Under the pieces are notes generated by a model that saw nothing but the letters and a program-made list of their open reading frames with translations, had not been told where the DNA came from and made no database searches. DNA of 64,000 nucleotides. Origin: Variovorax sp. JS1663. GTDB lineage: Bacteria; Pseudomonadota; Gammaproteobacteria; Burkholderiales; Burkholderiaceae_C. Where the stretch lies: NCBI RefSeq assembly GCF_002157355.1, contig NZ_LYMK01000035.1:1-64000 (forward strand). The letters are read 5' to 3'. The translations under genes and the position numbers were made by a program. Position 1 is the stretch's first letter. Each line of letters begins with the position of its first letter. Shown here piece after piece: positions 8,614-16,548 of this stretch.

Positions 8614-9441
8614 ATGTCCGTTGCTTCCAATATCCCTCGCACCTACCTCTTCGTTCCGGGCACGCGGCCGGAACGCTTCGGCAAGGCGCTGGCAAGCGGC
8701 GCGGATGCCGTCATCCTGGACCTTGAGGACGCGGTCGCAGCCGACGACAAGTCGCTTGCCCGCCAAGCGATCGCAGACTGGTTCCGTTCCGCATCTGCGG
8801 ACGACCGGACGCGCACGGTGGTGCGCATCAACGACGCCGCGTCGCCGTGGTTCGATGACGACCTGACGGCGTTGCGCAAGGCCGGAGCCTGCAGCGTTCT
8901 GCTGACCAAAGCCGAGTCTGCAGAGCAGGTCGCGGCGACGCTCGCCGCGCTGCCCGGAGCCAGTGTTCTCGCGCTGATCGAAAGTGCGCGCGGGGTGGCG
9001 GGAGTCGACACCGTCGCCGCTGCGGGCGTGTCGCGTCTGGTGTTCGGCACGCTGGACTTCGCATTGGACCTGGACATCGACATTGAAAGCGACGCTTCCG
9101 GTCTCGCCTACGCGGCCAGTCGCATCTCGATTGCCTCGCGCGTGGCAGGTCTGCCGGCGCCGGTCGCCGGGGTCACGCCCCAGCTGGACGATCGCAAGCG
9201 CCTTCTGGCCGACCTGGCTTCGGCGCGTGCGCTTGGCTTTGGCGCCAAACTGTGCATTCATCCGAGCCAGGTGGAGCCCATTCACACCGCGCTCAGACCC
9301 GCCGCAGAAGCACTGGCGTGGGCGCAGCGAGTGCTGGCAGCCGATGCAGCGTCCCCGGGCGCCGCGCGGCTCGACGGCCGCATGGTCGATCGACCTGTGG
9401 TCCTGCAGGCACAACGCACGCTGGCCCTCGCCCGCGACTGA
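8614..9441 (+). CDS. CitE-like (HpcH/HpaI) acyl-CoA lyase
   Basis: The 275-residue TIM-barrel enzyme has the CitE/malyl-CoA/citramalyl-CoA lyase motifs in order: RTYLFVPGTRPERFGKA (CoA site, ~10-25), VILDLEDAV (acidic metal ligand, ~35-43), VVRIN, ALIESARGV (second acidic ligand region) and FGAKLCIHPSQVEPIH (~210-225). Such enzymes cleave a beta-hydroxyacyl-CoA into acetyl-CoA plus a keto acid, for example citramalyl-CoA to acetyl-CoA and pyruvate. The start ATG at 8614 lies 10 bp after the previous stop. With the hydratase and CoA-transferase it completes a three-step degradation. A paralogue is encoded at 55841-56767. Confidence 0.88.
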   Translation: MSVASNIPRTYLFVPGTRPERFGKALASGADAVILDLEDAVAADDKSLARQAIADWFRSASADDRTRTVVRINDAASPWFDDDLTALRKAGACSVLLTKAESAEQVAATLAALPGASVLALIESARGVAGVDTVAAAGVSRLVFGTLDFALDLDIDIESDASGLAYAASRISIASRVAGLPAPVAGVTPQLDDRKRLLADLASARALGFGAKLCIHPSQVEPIHTALRPAAEALAWAQRVLAADAASPGAARLDGRMVDRPVVLQAQRTLALARD

Positions 9442-9479
9442 ACCTACCCTCAACATCAAGCCCGGAAAGATCCAACACC

Positions 9480-10826
9480 ATGGCCTCCACCATCATCGAC
9501 TCGCGCATCTTCGGCGACATGTTCAGCGACGCGCGCATGCGCGACGTGTGGTCTGACGAGAACCGGACTGCGAAGTACCTCGACATCGAACGTGCGCTGG
9601 CCAAGGTGCAGGGCGAGCTCGGCATCATCCCCAAGGACGCGGCGGACGAGATCGTTCGCAACTGCGAGATATCCCAGATCGACTGGGCGAAGCTCAAGGC
9701 CAAGACCGAGCAGATCGGCTACCCGATCATTGCGGTCGTCAACCAGATCAACGCCAACTGCCGCGACAAGCTGGGCGAGTATTGCCACTGGGGTGCTACC
9801 ACGCAGGACATCACCGATACGGCCGCGGTGCTGCAGATGCGCGAAGGCCTCGCATTGGTCGAGCAGGATCTGGACGAGATCGGAGAAGCACTGGCCGCGC
9901 TGGCAAAGAAGTACCGCGACACGCCGGTGATCGGCCGCTCCAATCTGCAGCAGGCCACACCGATCACCTTCGGCTACAAGATGGCAAGCATCCTGGCCGG
10001 TATCGACCGTCACCGCGAGCGTCTGCAGCAGCTCAAGCCACGGGTGCTGATGGGCGAGTTCGGCGGCGCGTCGGGCACGCTGTCGTCGCTGGAGAAGGGC
10101 GCGATGGAAACACAGGCCGGCCTGATGAAGGAACTCGGCCTTGCCCAGCCGCTGATCTCCTGGCACACGGTGCGCGACACTATCGCGGAGGTGGGTGCCT
10201 TCCTTGGACTGGTGGGGGGCTCGCTCGGCAAGATCGCGATGGACGTCAAGCTGATGATGCAGACCGAAGTGGCTGAGGTGTTCGAGCCTTTCGCACCCGG
10301 CCGCGGCTCGTCGTCGACCATGCCGCAGAAGCGCAACCCGATCTCCTGCCTGTACATCCATGCCAATATCTCAGTGGCGCGTCAGCATGTTGCTGCACTG
10401 ATGGATGCGATGGTGGCCGACCACGAGCGCTCGACGGGCCCTTGGGAGATCGAGTGGGTGTCCTTGCCGGAGATTTTTTGCCTGATGTCCGGGGCATTGA
10501 AGCAGACCAAGTTCATCCTCAGGGGCCTGGAAGTCGACGCCACACGCATGCGCGCCAACATCGACCTCACCAACGGCCTGGTGATGTCTGAAGCCGTGAT
10601 GATGGGGCTGGGCCCCTATATCGGCCGCGAGTACGCACACGATCTTGTGTATGACCTGTGCCGCGACGCGATCAGCAAGAATCGCCCGCTCATCGAGATC
10701 CTGTCCGAGCACCCGGAAATCAGCAAGCACGTGACGCGGGCCCAGCTCGACGCGATGTGCGACCCCGTCAACAACCTCGGCCAGGCCGGCGTGATGGTCG
10801 ATCGGGTACTGGCGGCGCGTAGCTGA
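9480..10826 (+). CDS. Lyase of the adenylosuccinate lyase/fumarase superfamily, catabolic
   Basis: The 448-residue enzyme has the three signature regions of the fumarase/aspartase superfamily: HWGATTQDITDTA (~residues 102-114), GEFGGASGTLSSLEKG (~195-210) and the flexible serine loop GRGSSSTMPQKRNP (~275-288) with the catalytic Ser. It is closer to the PurB/3-carboxymuconate cycloisomerase branch than to housekeeping PurB and sits inside a catabolic operon, 38 bp after the CitE gene. Such enzymes eliminate an amine or other leaving group from a substituted succinate to give an unsaturated dicarboxylate (EDDS lyase and nitrosuccinate lyase are relatives). I infer that it releases the dicarboxylate later activated by the CoA-transferase. 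The true substrate is unknown. Confidence 0.82.
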   Translation: MASTIIDSRIFGDMFSDARMRDVWSDENRTAKYLDIERALAKVQGELGIIPKDAADEIVRNCEISQIDWAKLKAKTEQIGYPIIAVVNQINANCRDKLGEYCHWGATTQDITDTAAVLQMREGLALVEQDLDEIGEALAALAKKYRDTPVIGRSNLQQATPITFGYKMASILAGIDRHRERLQQLKPRVLMGEFGGASGTLSSLEKGAMETQAGLMKELGLAQPLISWHTVRDTIAEVGAFLGLVGGSLGKIAMDVKLMMQTEVAEVFEPFAPGRGSSSTMPQKRNPISCLYIHANISVARQHVAALMDAMVADHERSTGPWEIEWVSLPEIFCLMSGALKQTKFILRGLEVDATRMRANIDLTNGLVMSEAVMMGLGPYIGREYAHDLVYDLCRDAISKNRPLIEILSEHPEISKHVTRAQLDAMCDPVNNLGQAGVMVDRVLAARS

Positions 10827-10831
10827 CCCCT

Positions 10832-11761
10832 TCAAGCCGAGGCGCGCTTTCTGCCGGCCGGGGCGCGCCTGCCCTTCATCTCAGAGAAGAACTCGAAGAA
10901 CTGCATGGCCGCGGGAGAGAGGGGGCGGCCCTTGCGCCGGATCAGGCCCACCTTGCGGCTGACGACCGGTTCGACCAACGGAACGCTGACCAGCAGCGGG
11001 TGATCGGCGCCCGGCATAGCGATCGAGGGAACTGCCGCGACGCCGAGCCCGGCTTCGACCAGCCCCAGCATCGTCGTGACGTGCTGCGCCTCGTAGATCG
11101 CCTGCGGGCGGCCCGGCAAACCAGATAGTGCCTGATCCAGCAGCAAGCGGTTTCCGGACGCCTTGCTCACCGAGATGTAGTCGTACTGCGCCAGTTCCGT
11201 CCAACTCACCTTCCGCTTGCCCGCGAGCGCATGGTCGCGCCGGCATGCGGCGACGAAGCGCTCCTCCATCAGCGGCTTGAACTCGATGTCGGGTTCCTGG
11301 CCTCCAATGAAGTTCAGTCCGAAATCCGCCTCGCCACGCGACACGACGGCCAGCACCTCGTTGGCACTCGCATCGAAGACCTTCACCCGAACCTTTGGAT
11401 AGCGCTCGTGATAGCGAGAGATCACCTGCGACACGAAGTAATAGACCGTGGATGGCACGCAAGCGATGGTGACCTCGCCCATGCGTGTTGCCGCCACGCC
11501 GCGAATTCCCAGCAGCGTGAGGTCCAGATCGTCAAGCAGTTGCTGCACCTTGCGGTCGAAATCGCGCCCAACCGCCGTCAGGCTCACCCGCCGCGTGGTC
11601 CGCTCCAGCAGCCGTACCCCGAGCGCTTCTTCGAGCTTCTCGATGCGCCTGCTGAACGCGGGCTGCGACACGTGCAGCGCCTCGGCCGCCTTGCGAAAGC
11701 TGCTCAGTTCGGCGACGGCGCGGAACGCCTGCAGGTCGTTGAGGTTGAAGTTGATCGCCAT
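10832..11761 (-). CDS. LysR-family regulator of the carboxylate island
   Basis: The 309-residue LTTR has an N-terminal helix-turn-helix (residues ~5-62, with FRKAAEALHVSQPAFSRRIEKLEEALGVRLLERTTRRVSLT) and a two-lobed ligand domain (~90-295). I use the ATG at 11761 (MAINFNLNDLQAF) rather than the in-frame TTG 15 bases upstream, because it gives the usual LysR start. The gene is divergent from the Bug receptor gene and convergent with the lyase gene, whose stop lies 5 bp away. The repeated element at 11801-11830, also found at 6413-6442, is its likely binding site, so it probably controls both halves of the pathway. The inducer is unknown. The C-terminus is unusually basic (RRAPAGRKRASA). Confidence 0.9.
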   Translation of the reverse strand: MAINFNLNDLQAFRAVAELSSFRKAAEALHVSQPAFSRRIEKLEEALGVRLLERTTRRVSLTAVGRDFDRKVQQLLDDLDLTLLGIRGVAATRMGEVTIACVPSTVYYFVSQVISRYHERYPKVRVKVFDASANEVLAVVSRGEADFGLNFIGGQEPDIEFKPLMEERFVAACRRDHALAGKRKVSWTELAQYDYISVSKASGNRLLLDQALSGLPGRPQAIYEAQHVTTMLGLVEAGLGVAAVPSIAMPGADHPLLVSVPLVEPVVSRKVGLIRRKGRPLSPAAMQFFEFFSEMKGRRAPAGRKRASA

Positions 11762-11800
11762 CGTCTCGTCCCGCAAACATGTTTGACTGATCGACAGTGT

Positions 11801-11830
11801 GCATCAATCGATCCTAAACATGCAATTCAC
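11801..11830. promoter_or_regulatory. Second copy of the shared LysR-operator-like element
   Basis: GCATCAATCG and TGCAATTCAC separated by 10 bp, in the 150-bp lysR/bug intergenic region, 40 bp upstream of the lysR ATG and about 80 bp upstream of bug. The copy at 6413-6442 has identical outer blocks; overall about 25 of 30 positions agree. It could serve both autoregulation of lysR and activation of the receptor operon. Confidence 0.6.
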
Positions 11831-11911
11831 AGCATGCATCGAACCGAAGACCATAGGTCCACGGTCAAGGAAGCGACCTGGATGCCAATCTTTCAACTAT
11901 CGGAGACATCA

Positions 11912-12883
11912 ATGCAATTTGGTAACGCACCCGTCCTGTGTGCCCTGGCCTCGGCGGCCGCGATCTTCTGCAGCGGCGCGCTCGCTGCCTATCCCGAAAA
12001 ATCGATCACCATCGTCGTGCCGACCGCTGCCGGCGGCGCCAACGACGCGATGGCGCGAGTCATCGGCCAGGCGATGTCGGCTGCTCTCAAGCAACCGGTC
12101 GTCGTCGACAACAAGGCAGGCGCCAACGGCGCGATTGCCGGCGAGTTCGTGATGCGCGCCGCGCCGGACGGCTACACGCTGATGCTGGGTTATGTCGCCA
12201 CGCATGCGATGAACCCTGCACTTCAGAAGCTGCGATACGACCCGGTGAAGGATTTCGAGCCTGTCGGCATGGTCGGCACGTCCGCGACGCTCATGGTCGT
12301 GACGCCTTCCGTCAAGGCGAACAATGCGAAGGAACTCGTCGCTGCGCTCAAGGCCGCGCCCGACAAGACGAGCTACGCGTCTGCCGGCAACGGGACGGCA
12401 CCGCATTTCGCCGCTGAGATGTTCAAGCTGTCCACGGGCGCCAGCATGCTTCACGTACCGTACAAGGGATCGGCGCCCGCGATCACCGACACCATCGGCG
12501 GCCAGACACAGGTGATGTTCCCGAGCCTCTTCACAGCCATGCCCTACGTGAAAGCCGGCAAGCTCAAGGCGATCGGCGTAGCCGGCACCAAGCGTTCGCC
12601 TCAGATGCCCGACGTGCCGACGCTGAAGGAGCAGGGCGTCGACAACGTGGATGTCTCGCAGTGGTACGGCATCTTCGCGCCAGCCAAGACCCCGAAGCCC
12701 GTGATCGAGCAACTCAACAAGGTGCTCAATGCGGCCTTGGCCGACAAAGGCGTCATCAAGAAGCTGGAAGACCACGGCGCCGAGGTCGAAACCATGACTT
12801 CCGAGCAGATGCGCACCTATGTGCAGCAGGAGCAGGTCAAGTGGAAGAAGGTGGTCCAGGCTGCAAAGCTTTCGGCCGACTGA
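11912..12883 (+). CDS. Bug-type tripartite tricarboxylate transporter receptor (TctC family)
   Basis: The 323-residue periplasmic binding protein has a clear signal peptide (MQFGNAPVLCALASAAAIFCSGALAAYPEK, cleavage probably after ALA-A). The mature part carries the Bug motifs ITIVVPTAAGGANDAMAR (~30-47), VVVDNKAGANGAIAGE and ASAGNGTAPHFAAEMF, with the two conserved ligand loops. It would capture a carboxylate for a TctAB-type symporter, but no tctA or tctB is present in the window, a common situation in Bordetella- and Variovorax-like genomes. The start at 11912 has GGAG seven bases upstream; an ATG 30 bases earlier is possible. It ends one base before the start of the PrpF-Bug fusion, whose C-terminal half is closely similar to it. 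Confidence 0.9.
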   Translation: MQFGNAPVLCALASAAAIFCSGALAAYPEKSITIVVPTAAGGANDAMARVIGQAMSAALKQPVVVDNKAGANGAIAGEFVMRAAPDGYTLMLGYVATHAMNPALQKLRYDPVKDFEPVGMVGTSATLMVVTPSVKANNAKELVAALKAAPDKTSYASAGNGTAPHFAAEMFKLSTGASMLHVPYKGSAPAITDTIGGQTQVMFPSLFTAMPYVKAGKLKAIGVAGTKRSPQMPDVPTLKEQGVDNVDVSQWYGIFAPAKTPKPVIEQLNKVLNAALADKGVIKKLEDHGAEVETMTSEQMRTYVQQEQVKWKKVVQAAKLSAD

Positions 12884-12884
12884 G

Positions 12885-14909
12885 ATGAGCAGAACCATTC
12901 CCTGCGTGCTGATGCGCGCGGGTACTTCTCGCGGCCCATTCTTCCTGCGGGAGTGGCTTCCTGAGGACGACGAGGAGCGCGACCAGGCGCTGATCGGGGC
13001 CATCGGCGCGTCCGATCCGCTGCAACTCGACGGCGTAGGCGGCGGCAGCAGCCTCAACAGCAAGGTCGCCATCGTTTCCCGCTCGAAGGAACCGGGCTGC
13101 GATCTGGACTACCTGTTCGCGCAGGTGGGAGTCGGACACCGGTCCGTCGACACGCGGCCGAACTGCGGGAACATGCTTTCCGGTGTCGCGCCTTTCGCGA
13201 TCGAGCAGGGGCTGGTGGAGGCGCAAGATGGCATCACGCAGGTGCGCGTCTTCAATGTCAACACGCGCTCGCGCATCGATGTCACGGTCAGGACGCCCGG
13301 CAAGCGCGTCACCTACGAAGGAGACGCGCGCATCGATGGTGTGGCCGGTACCGCTGCACCCATCCTCCTGAACTTCCTGGATGCGTGGGGCGCGGTGACG
13401 GGCAAGGTCTTTCCGACCGGTCTGCGGATCGACACGATCGACGGGGTCGAGGTGACCTGCATCGATGCGGCGATGCCACTCATGATCGTTCGCGCGCATG
13501 ACCTGGGCGTCACCGGCGGCGAAAAGCCCGCGGCGCTCGATTCGAATACCGTACTGCTGGAGCGGCTCGAGAAGCTGCGTCTTCAGGCCGGCCTGTTGAT
13601 GGGGCTCGGGGACGTGTCGGGCAGCGTCATTCCCAAGCCGGTGCTGGTCAGCGCGGGAGACTCGCCGGACAGCATCACCTCGCGCTACTTCACCCCGCGC
13701 CGCTGCCATGCTTCGCATGCGGTCACGGGTGCGATCGGCGTTCTCAGCGCCTTCGCACTCCCGGGCACCGTCGCCAGCGCCTCTGCTCGCGAGCCAGGCC
13801 GCCACAACCTGGTTCTCCTGCACCCGGCAGGGCAGATCGACGTCGAAGTCGAACTCGAGGGTCGGGCGGACGATGCGACAGTGAAGGCGGCGGCGCTGGT
13901 TCGCACCGCCAGAAAGATCATGCAGGGCGAGATGCAGTTGCCCGACTATGTCTTTACTCGGCCCGAGACCGTTGCGCGTCAGTCGGCCACGTTCCCGCGC
14001 AAGCCGATCACCATCATCGTGCCTACCCGTGCGGGCGGCGGCAACGATACGATGGCCAGGATCATCGCGGCTGAACTGAAGCCGCTGCTCGGCCAAGAAG
14101 TTCTCGTGGACAACCGGGCAGGGGCAAACGGTGCCATCGCGAGCGAATACGTGGCCAGGGCGGAACCGGACGGCCACACCCTCATGTTCGGCTACGTGGG
14201 CACCCACGCCATGAACCCCGCGCTCCAGAAGCTGGGTTACCACCCCGTCAAGGACTTCGAGCCGGTCGGGCAGATCGGATCGTCGCCGACTCTGATGGTG
14301 GCCAACCGGCACGCAGGCTTCGACGATGTTCGCGCCCTCCTGCAGCGTCTGCGCAGCGAGCCGGGCAGCATCAGGTACGCGTCGGCCGGCGACGGGACGC
14401 CGCCACACTTCGCGGCGGAACTGTTTCAACTCAACACGGGCACGAGGATGGACGGCAGACCCCATGAAGGGGCAGCGCCTGCGATCGTGGACACACTCGA
14501 TGGTCGCTCGCAGATCATGTTTCCGAGCCTGTTCACCGCGCATCCCTTCATCCTCGATGGCCGTCTGCGCGCGCTCGCCGTCGCGGCCCCGGCGCGTCTC
14601 GAAGCGTTGCCTGGGGTGCCCACGCTCTCGGAATCAGGCATCGAAGGGGTCGATGTCTCGCAGTGGTATGGGCTGTTTGCCCCTGCAGGCACCTCACCCG
14701 CGGTGATCGCGCAGATCAACCGCGCCCTCAACGAGGTTCTCGCAAATCCGCAAGTGGTTGCCCGGTTCGAGCGCCAGGGCGCCAGGGTCGAGGCAGGCCC
14801 GCCCGCTGCACTGCGAGAGCGCGTTCGGCACGAGTTCGCTCGTTGGCAGGACGTGGTGGCCGAAGGCGGCCTCGCTCCGCAAGATATCCGCCTGCTGGCG
14901 GCGGATTGA
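12885..14909 (+). CDS. PrpF-family isomerase fused to a second Bug-type receptor domain
   Basis: The single 674-residue frame joins two proteins. Residues 1 to ~360 are a PrpF/4-oxalomesaconate tautomerase-type diaminopimelate-epimerase-fold enzyme (IPCVLMRAGTSRGPFF, DGVGGGSSLNSKVAIV, RPNCGNMLSGVAPFA, FFTPRRCHASHAVTGA-like motif), a family that shifts double bonds in aconitate-like acids. From residue 370 (FPRKPITIIVPTRAGGGND) to the end is a complete Bug domain without a signal peptide. Its blocks THAMNPALQKL, VKDFEPVG, MFPSLFTA and VDVSQWYG are also in the preceding receptor, so it looks like a duplicated copy. As drawn the receptor half would be cytoplasmic. There is no stop at the join (about 13950-13990). 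It could be a ligand-sensing or substrate-channelling isomerase, or a pseudofusion. Confidence 0.85.
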   Translation: MSRTIPCVLMRAGTSRGPFFLREWLPEDDEERDQALIGAIGASDPLQLDGVGGGSSLNSKVAIVSRSKEPGCDLDYLFAQVGVGHRSVDTRPNCGNMLSGVAPFAIEQGLVEAQDGITQVRVFNVNTRSRIDVTVRTPGKRVTYEGDARIDGVAGTAAPILLNFLDAWGAVTGKVFPTGLRIDTIDGVEVTCIDAAMPLMIVRAHDLGVTGGEKPAALDSNTVLLERLEKLRLQAGLLMGLGDVSGSVIPKPVLVSAGDSPDSITSRYFTPRRCHASHAVTGAIGVLSAFALPGTVASASAREPGRHNLVLLHPAGQIDVEVELEGRADDATVKAAALVRTARKIMQGEMQLPDYVFTRPETVARQSATFPRKPITIIVPTRAGGGNDTMARIIAAELKPLLGQEVLVDNRAGANGAIASEYVARAEPDGHTLMFGYVGTHAMNPALQKLGYHPVKDFEPVGQIGSSPTLMVANRHAGFDDVRALLQRLRSEPGSIRYASAGDGTPPHFAAELFQLNTGTRMDGRPHEGAAPAIVDTLDGRSQIMFPSLFTAHPFILDGRLRALAVAAPARLEALPGVPTLSESGIEGVDVSQWYGLFAPAGTSPAVIAQINRALNEVLANPQVVARFERQGARVEAGPPAALRERVRHEFARWQDVVAEGGLAPQDIRLLAAD

Positions 14910-14951
14910 TCGGCCGAATCACCCAGACCCGGCACTCGTTGCCGAACCAAC

Positions 14952-14970
14952 TTGCGGCACGTTGCCGCAA
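14952..14970. repeat. Short inverted repeat between the fusion gene and the porin gene
   Basis: TTGCGGC and GCCGCAA (7-bp arms, 5-base loop) lie 43 bp after the fusion stop and about 60 bp before the porin start. No T-run follows, so it is not a good intrinsic terminator. It could be a weak attenuating hairpin or an operator. Confidence 0.35.
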
Positions 14971-15030
14971 TTCCACCGCCGGCGTTGCAAGGCGCAGGCA
15001 ATCCTCGTTCGTCCCTTGGAGACAGTTGCT

Positions 15031-16323
15031 ATGCGCACATCATTGATCACTTTTGCGGCACTGGCCGCTTCGGGCGCTGCTTCGGCGCAGTCGTCCGTGA
15101 CGCTGTTTGGCGTTGCTGATTCAGCAATCAGCCACTACAGCGTGAAGAGTTCTTTCTACAACAACACGGGGGCACTCCCGCCGCTGTCTGCTCTCGCCGT
15201 GCCAGAGGCGAAACGATCACAAACTGCCTTGTCGAGCGGGGCCAACGCGTCGAGCCGCGTCGGCTTCCGTGGCACCGAAGACCTGGGCGGGGGACTGGCG
15301 GCAGGGTTCTGGCTCGAGTCAGGCATCACCCAGGACAGCGGGGCGACCGCTTTGGCCGCATTCAGCCGTCGCTCAACGGTGAGCCTGTCAGGCGGATTCG
15401 GTGAACTCAGGCTGGGCCGTGACTATGTTCCGACCTACTGGAACGAGAGCGTGTTCGATCCGATGGGCGCAGTCGGCGTCGGCGAAAATCTCATCAAGAG
15501 CATCAGCGGAAACATCGCCACGGCGCGCGGCCCGGGCTCCGCCATTGCCGCGAATGACAATGCGATCCGGGCGTCCAACAGCGTGGGTTACTTCCTGCCG
15601 CGCGACCTCGGCGGCTTCTACGGGCAGGTCATGTATGCCCTTCCGGAAAACGTGAAGTACAGCTACCTGTCCGACAGCCCGTCGCAACGTGGCCGCTACT
15701 ACGGCGGGCGGTTCGGCTATGCAAGCGGCCCGCTCGATGTGGCGGTTGCCTACGGACAGAGCACGGCAGCAGACACCTTGGTGATCAGCGAGACCGGAGT
15801 CGTGGCCGGCACCCGGCTTTCCGAAAAGCTGCGCACCATCAACTTGGGCGCGTCCTACGATTTCGGTGTCCTCAAGCTGATGGGCGAGTTGTCGCAGGTC
15901 AAGGACAAGGCTGAGACCACCACCGCTCCCTTGAGCGCCGGCAGACTCACCTTCAAGGACAATGACGAGTACCACGGCGCCATGATCGGCATGACGGTTC
16001 CCGTCGGTGCGGGCGTTGTCAAGGCATCGTACGCTCGCGTCAAGTTCAAGAACGACCTGGGTTCCGCCGCGCCCACGTTGCTCGCGCTGAACCGCGACGC
16101 ATCGGTGAACAAGCTCGCGCTCGGCTACGTCCACAACCTGTCGAAGCGGACCGCACTCTATGCCACGGTGGCTCGCGCTCGGATCAAGAACGGACAGAAC
16201 AATCCTGCAATCATGGCCGTCGGGCTTGGAGGACCTGCCTTCTTGTCTACGGGGTCGGGCGTGGCGGGCTTGGCGCCGCGCAGCGCTACAGGCTACGACT
16301 TCGGGCTGCGCCACGCATTCTGA
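15031..16323 (+). CDS. Gram-negative general porin (OmpC/porin_4 type)
   Basis: The 430-residue outer-membrane protein has a signal peptide (MRTSLITFAALAASGAASAQ) followed by SSVTLFGVADSAISHY, the standard N-terminus of betaproteobacterial trimeric porins. It then has alternating beta-strands with a long loop-3 region and ends in YDFGLRHAF, the C-terminal Phe recognised by the BAM complex. The ATG at 15031 has GGAG upstream. It lies 121 bp after the PrpF-Bug gene and is probably the outer-membrane entry route for the same substrate, since porins often accompany Bug receptors in such islands. A ~23-codon stretch resembling residues ~320-340 of this porin occurs as a remnant at 54166-54234. Confidence 0.9.
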   Translation: MRTSLITFAALAASGAASAQSSVTLFGVADSAISHYSVKSSFYNNTGALPPLSALAVPEAKRSQTALSSGANASSRVGFRGTEDLGGGLAAGFWLESGITQDSGATALAAFSRRSTVSLSGGFGELRLGRDYVPTYWNESVFDPMGAVGVGENLIKSISGNIATARGPGSAIAANDNAIRASNSVGYFLPRDLGGFYGQVMYALPENVKYSYLSDSPSQRGRYYGGRFGYASGPLDVAVAYGQSTAADTLVISETGVVAGTRLSEKLRTINLGASYDFGVLKLMGELSQVKDKAETTTAPLSAGRLTFKDNDEYHGAMIGMTVPVGAGVVKASYARVKFKNDLGSAAPTLLALNRDASVNKLALGYVHNLSKRTALYATVARARIKNGQNNPAIMAVGLGGPAFLSTGSGVAGLAPRSATGYDFGLRHAF

Positions 16324-16548
16324 CGTCAAGTGTGGCAGCGTGATGGGGCCTTTGCTTGAGCCCCATCGTGCCGATCAGATGTCTGCAATACCAACCCCAA
16401 GCGGCATTGAAGGAAAAACGCCGAATGCCCGCATGGCGTCGGGAGGGAACGAGATGAACACCAGGTGCGTGCCCTCTGGTGAGGGGGCAAGGAGCGGGCC
16501 GATGGCCCCCGGGTCGTTTTCCGTCGCGGCACTGGAGCTCCTCTGGGG

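Noticed and set aside
12837..14543. A 568-codon minus-strand frame over the PrpF-Bug fusion
   Set aside because: The protein composition is arginine-rich without domains, and the plus-strand product is well recognised.
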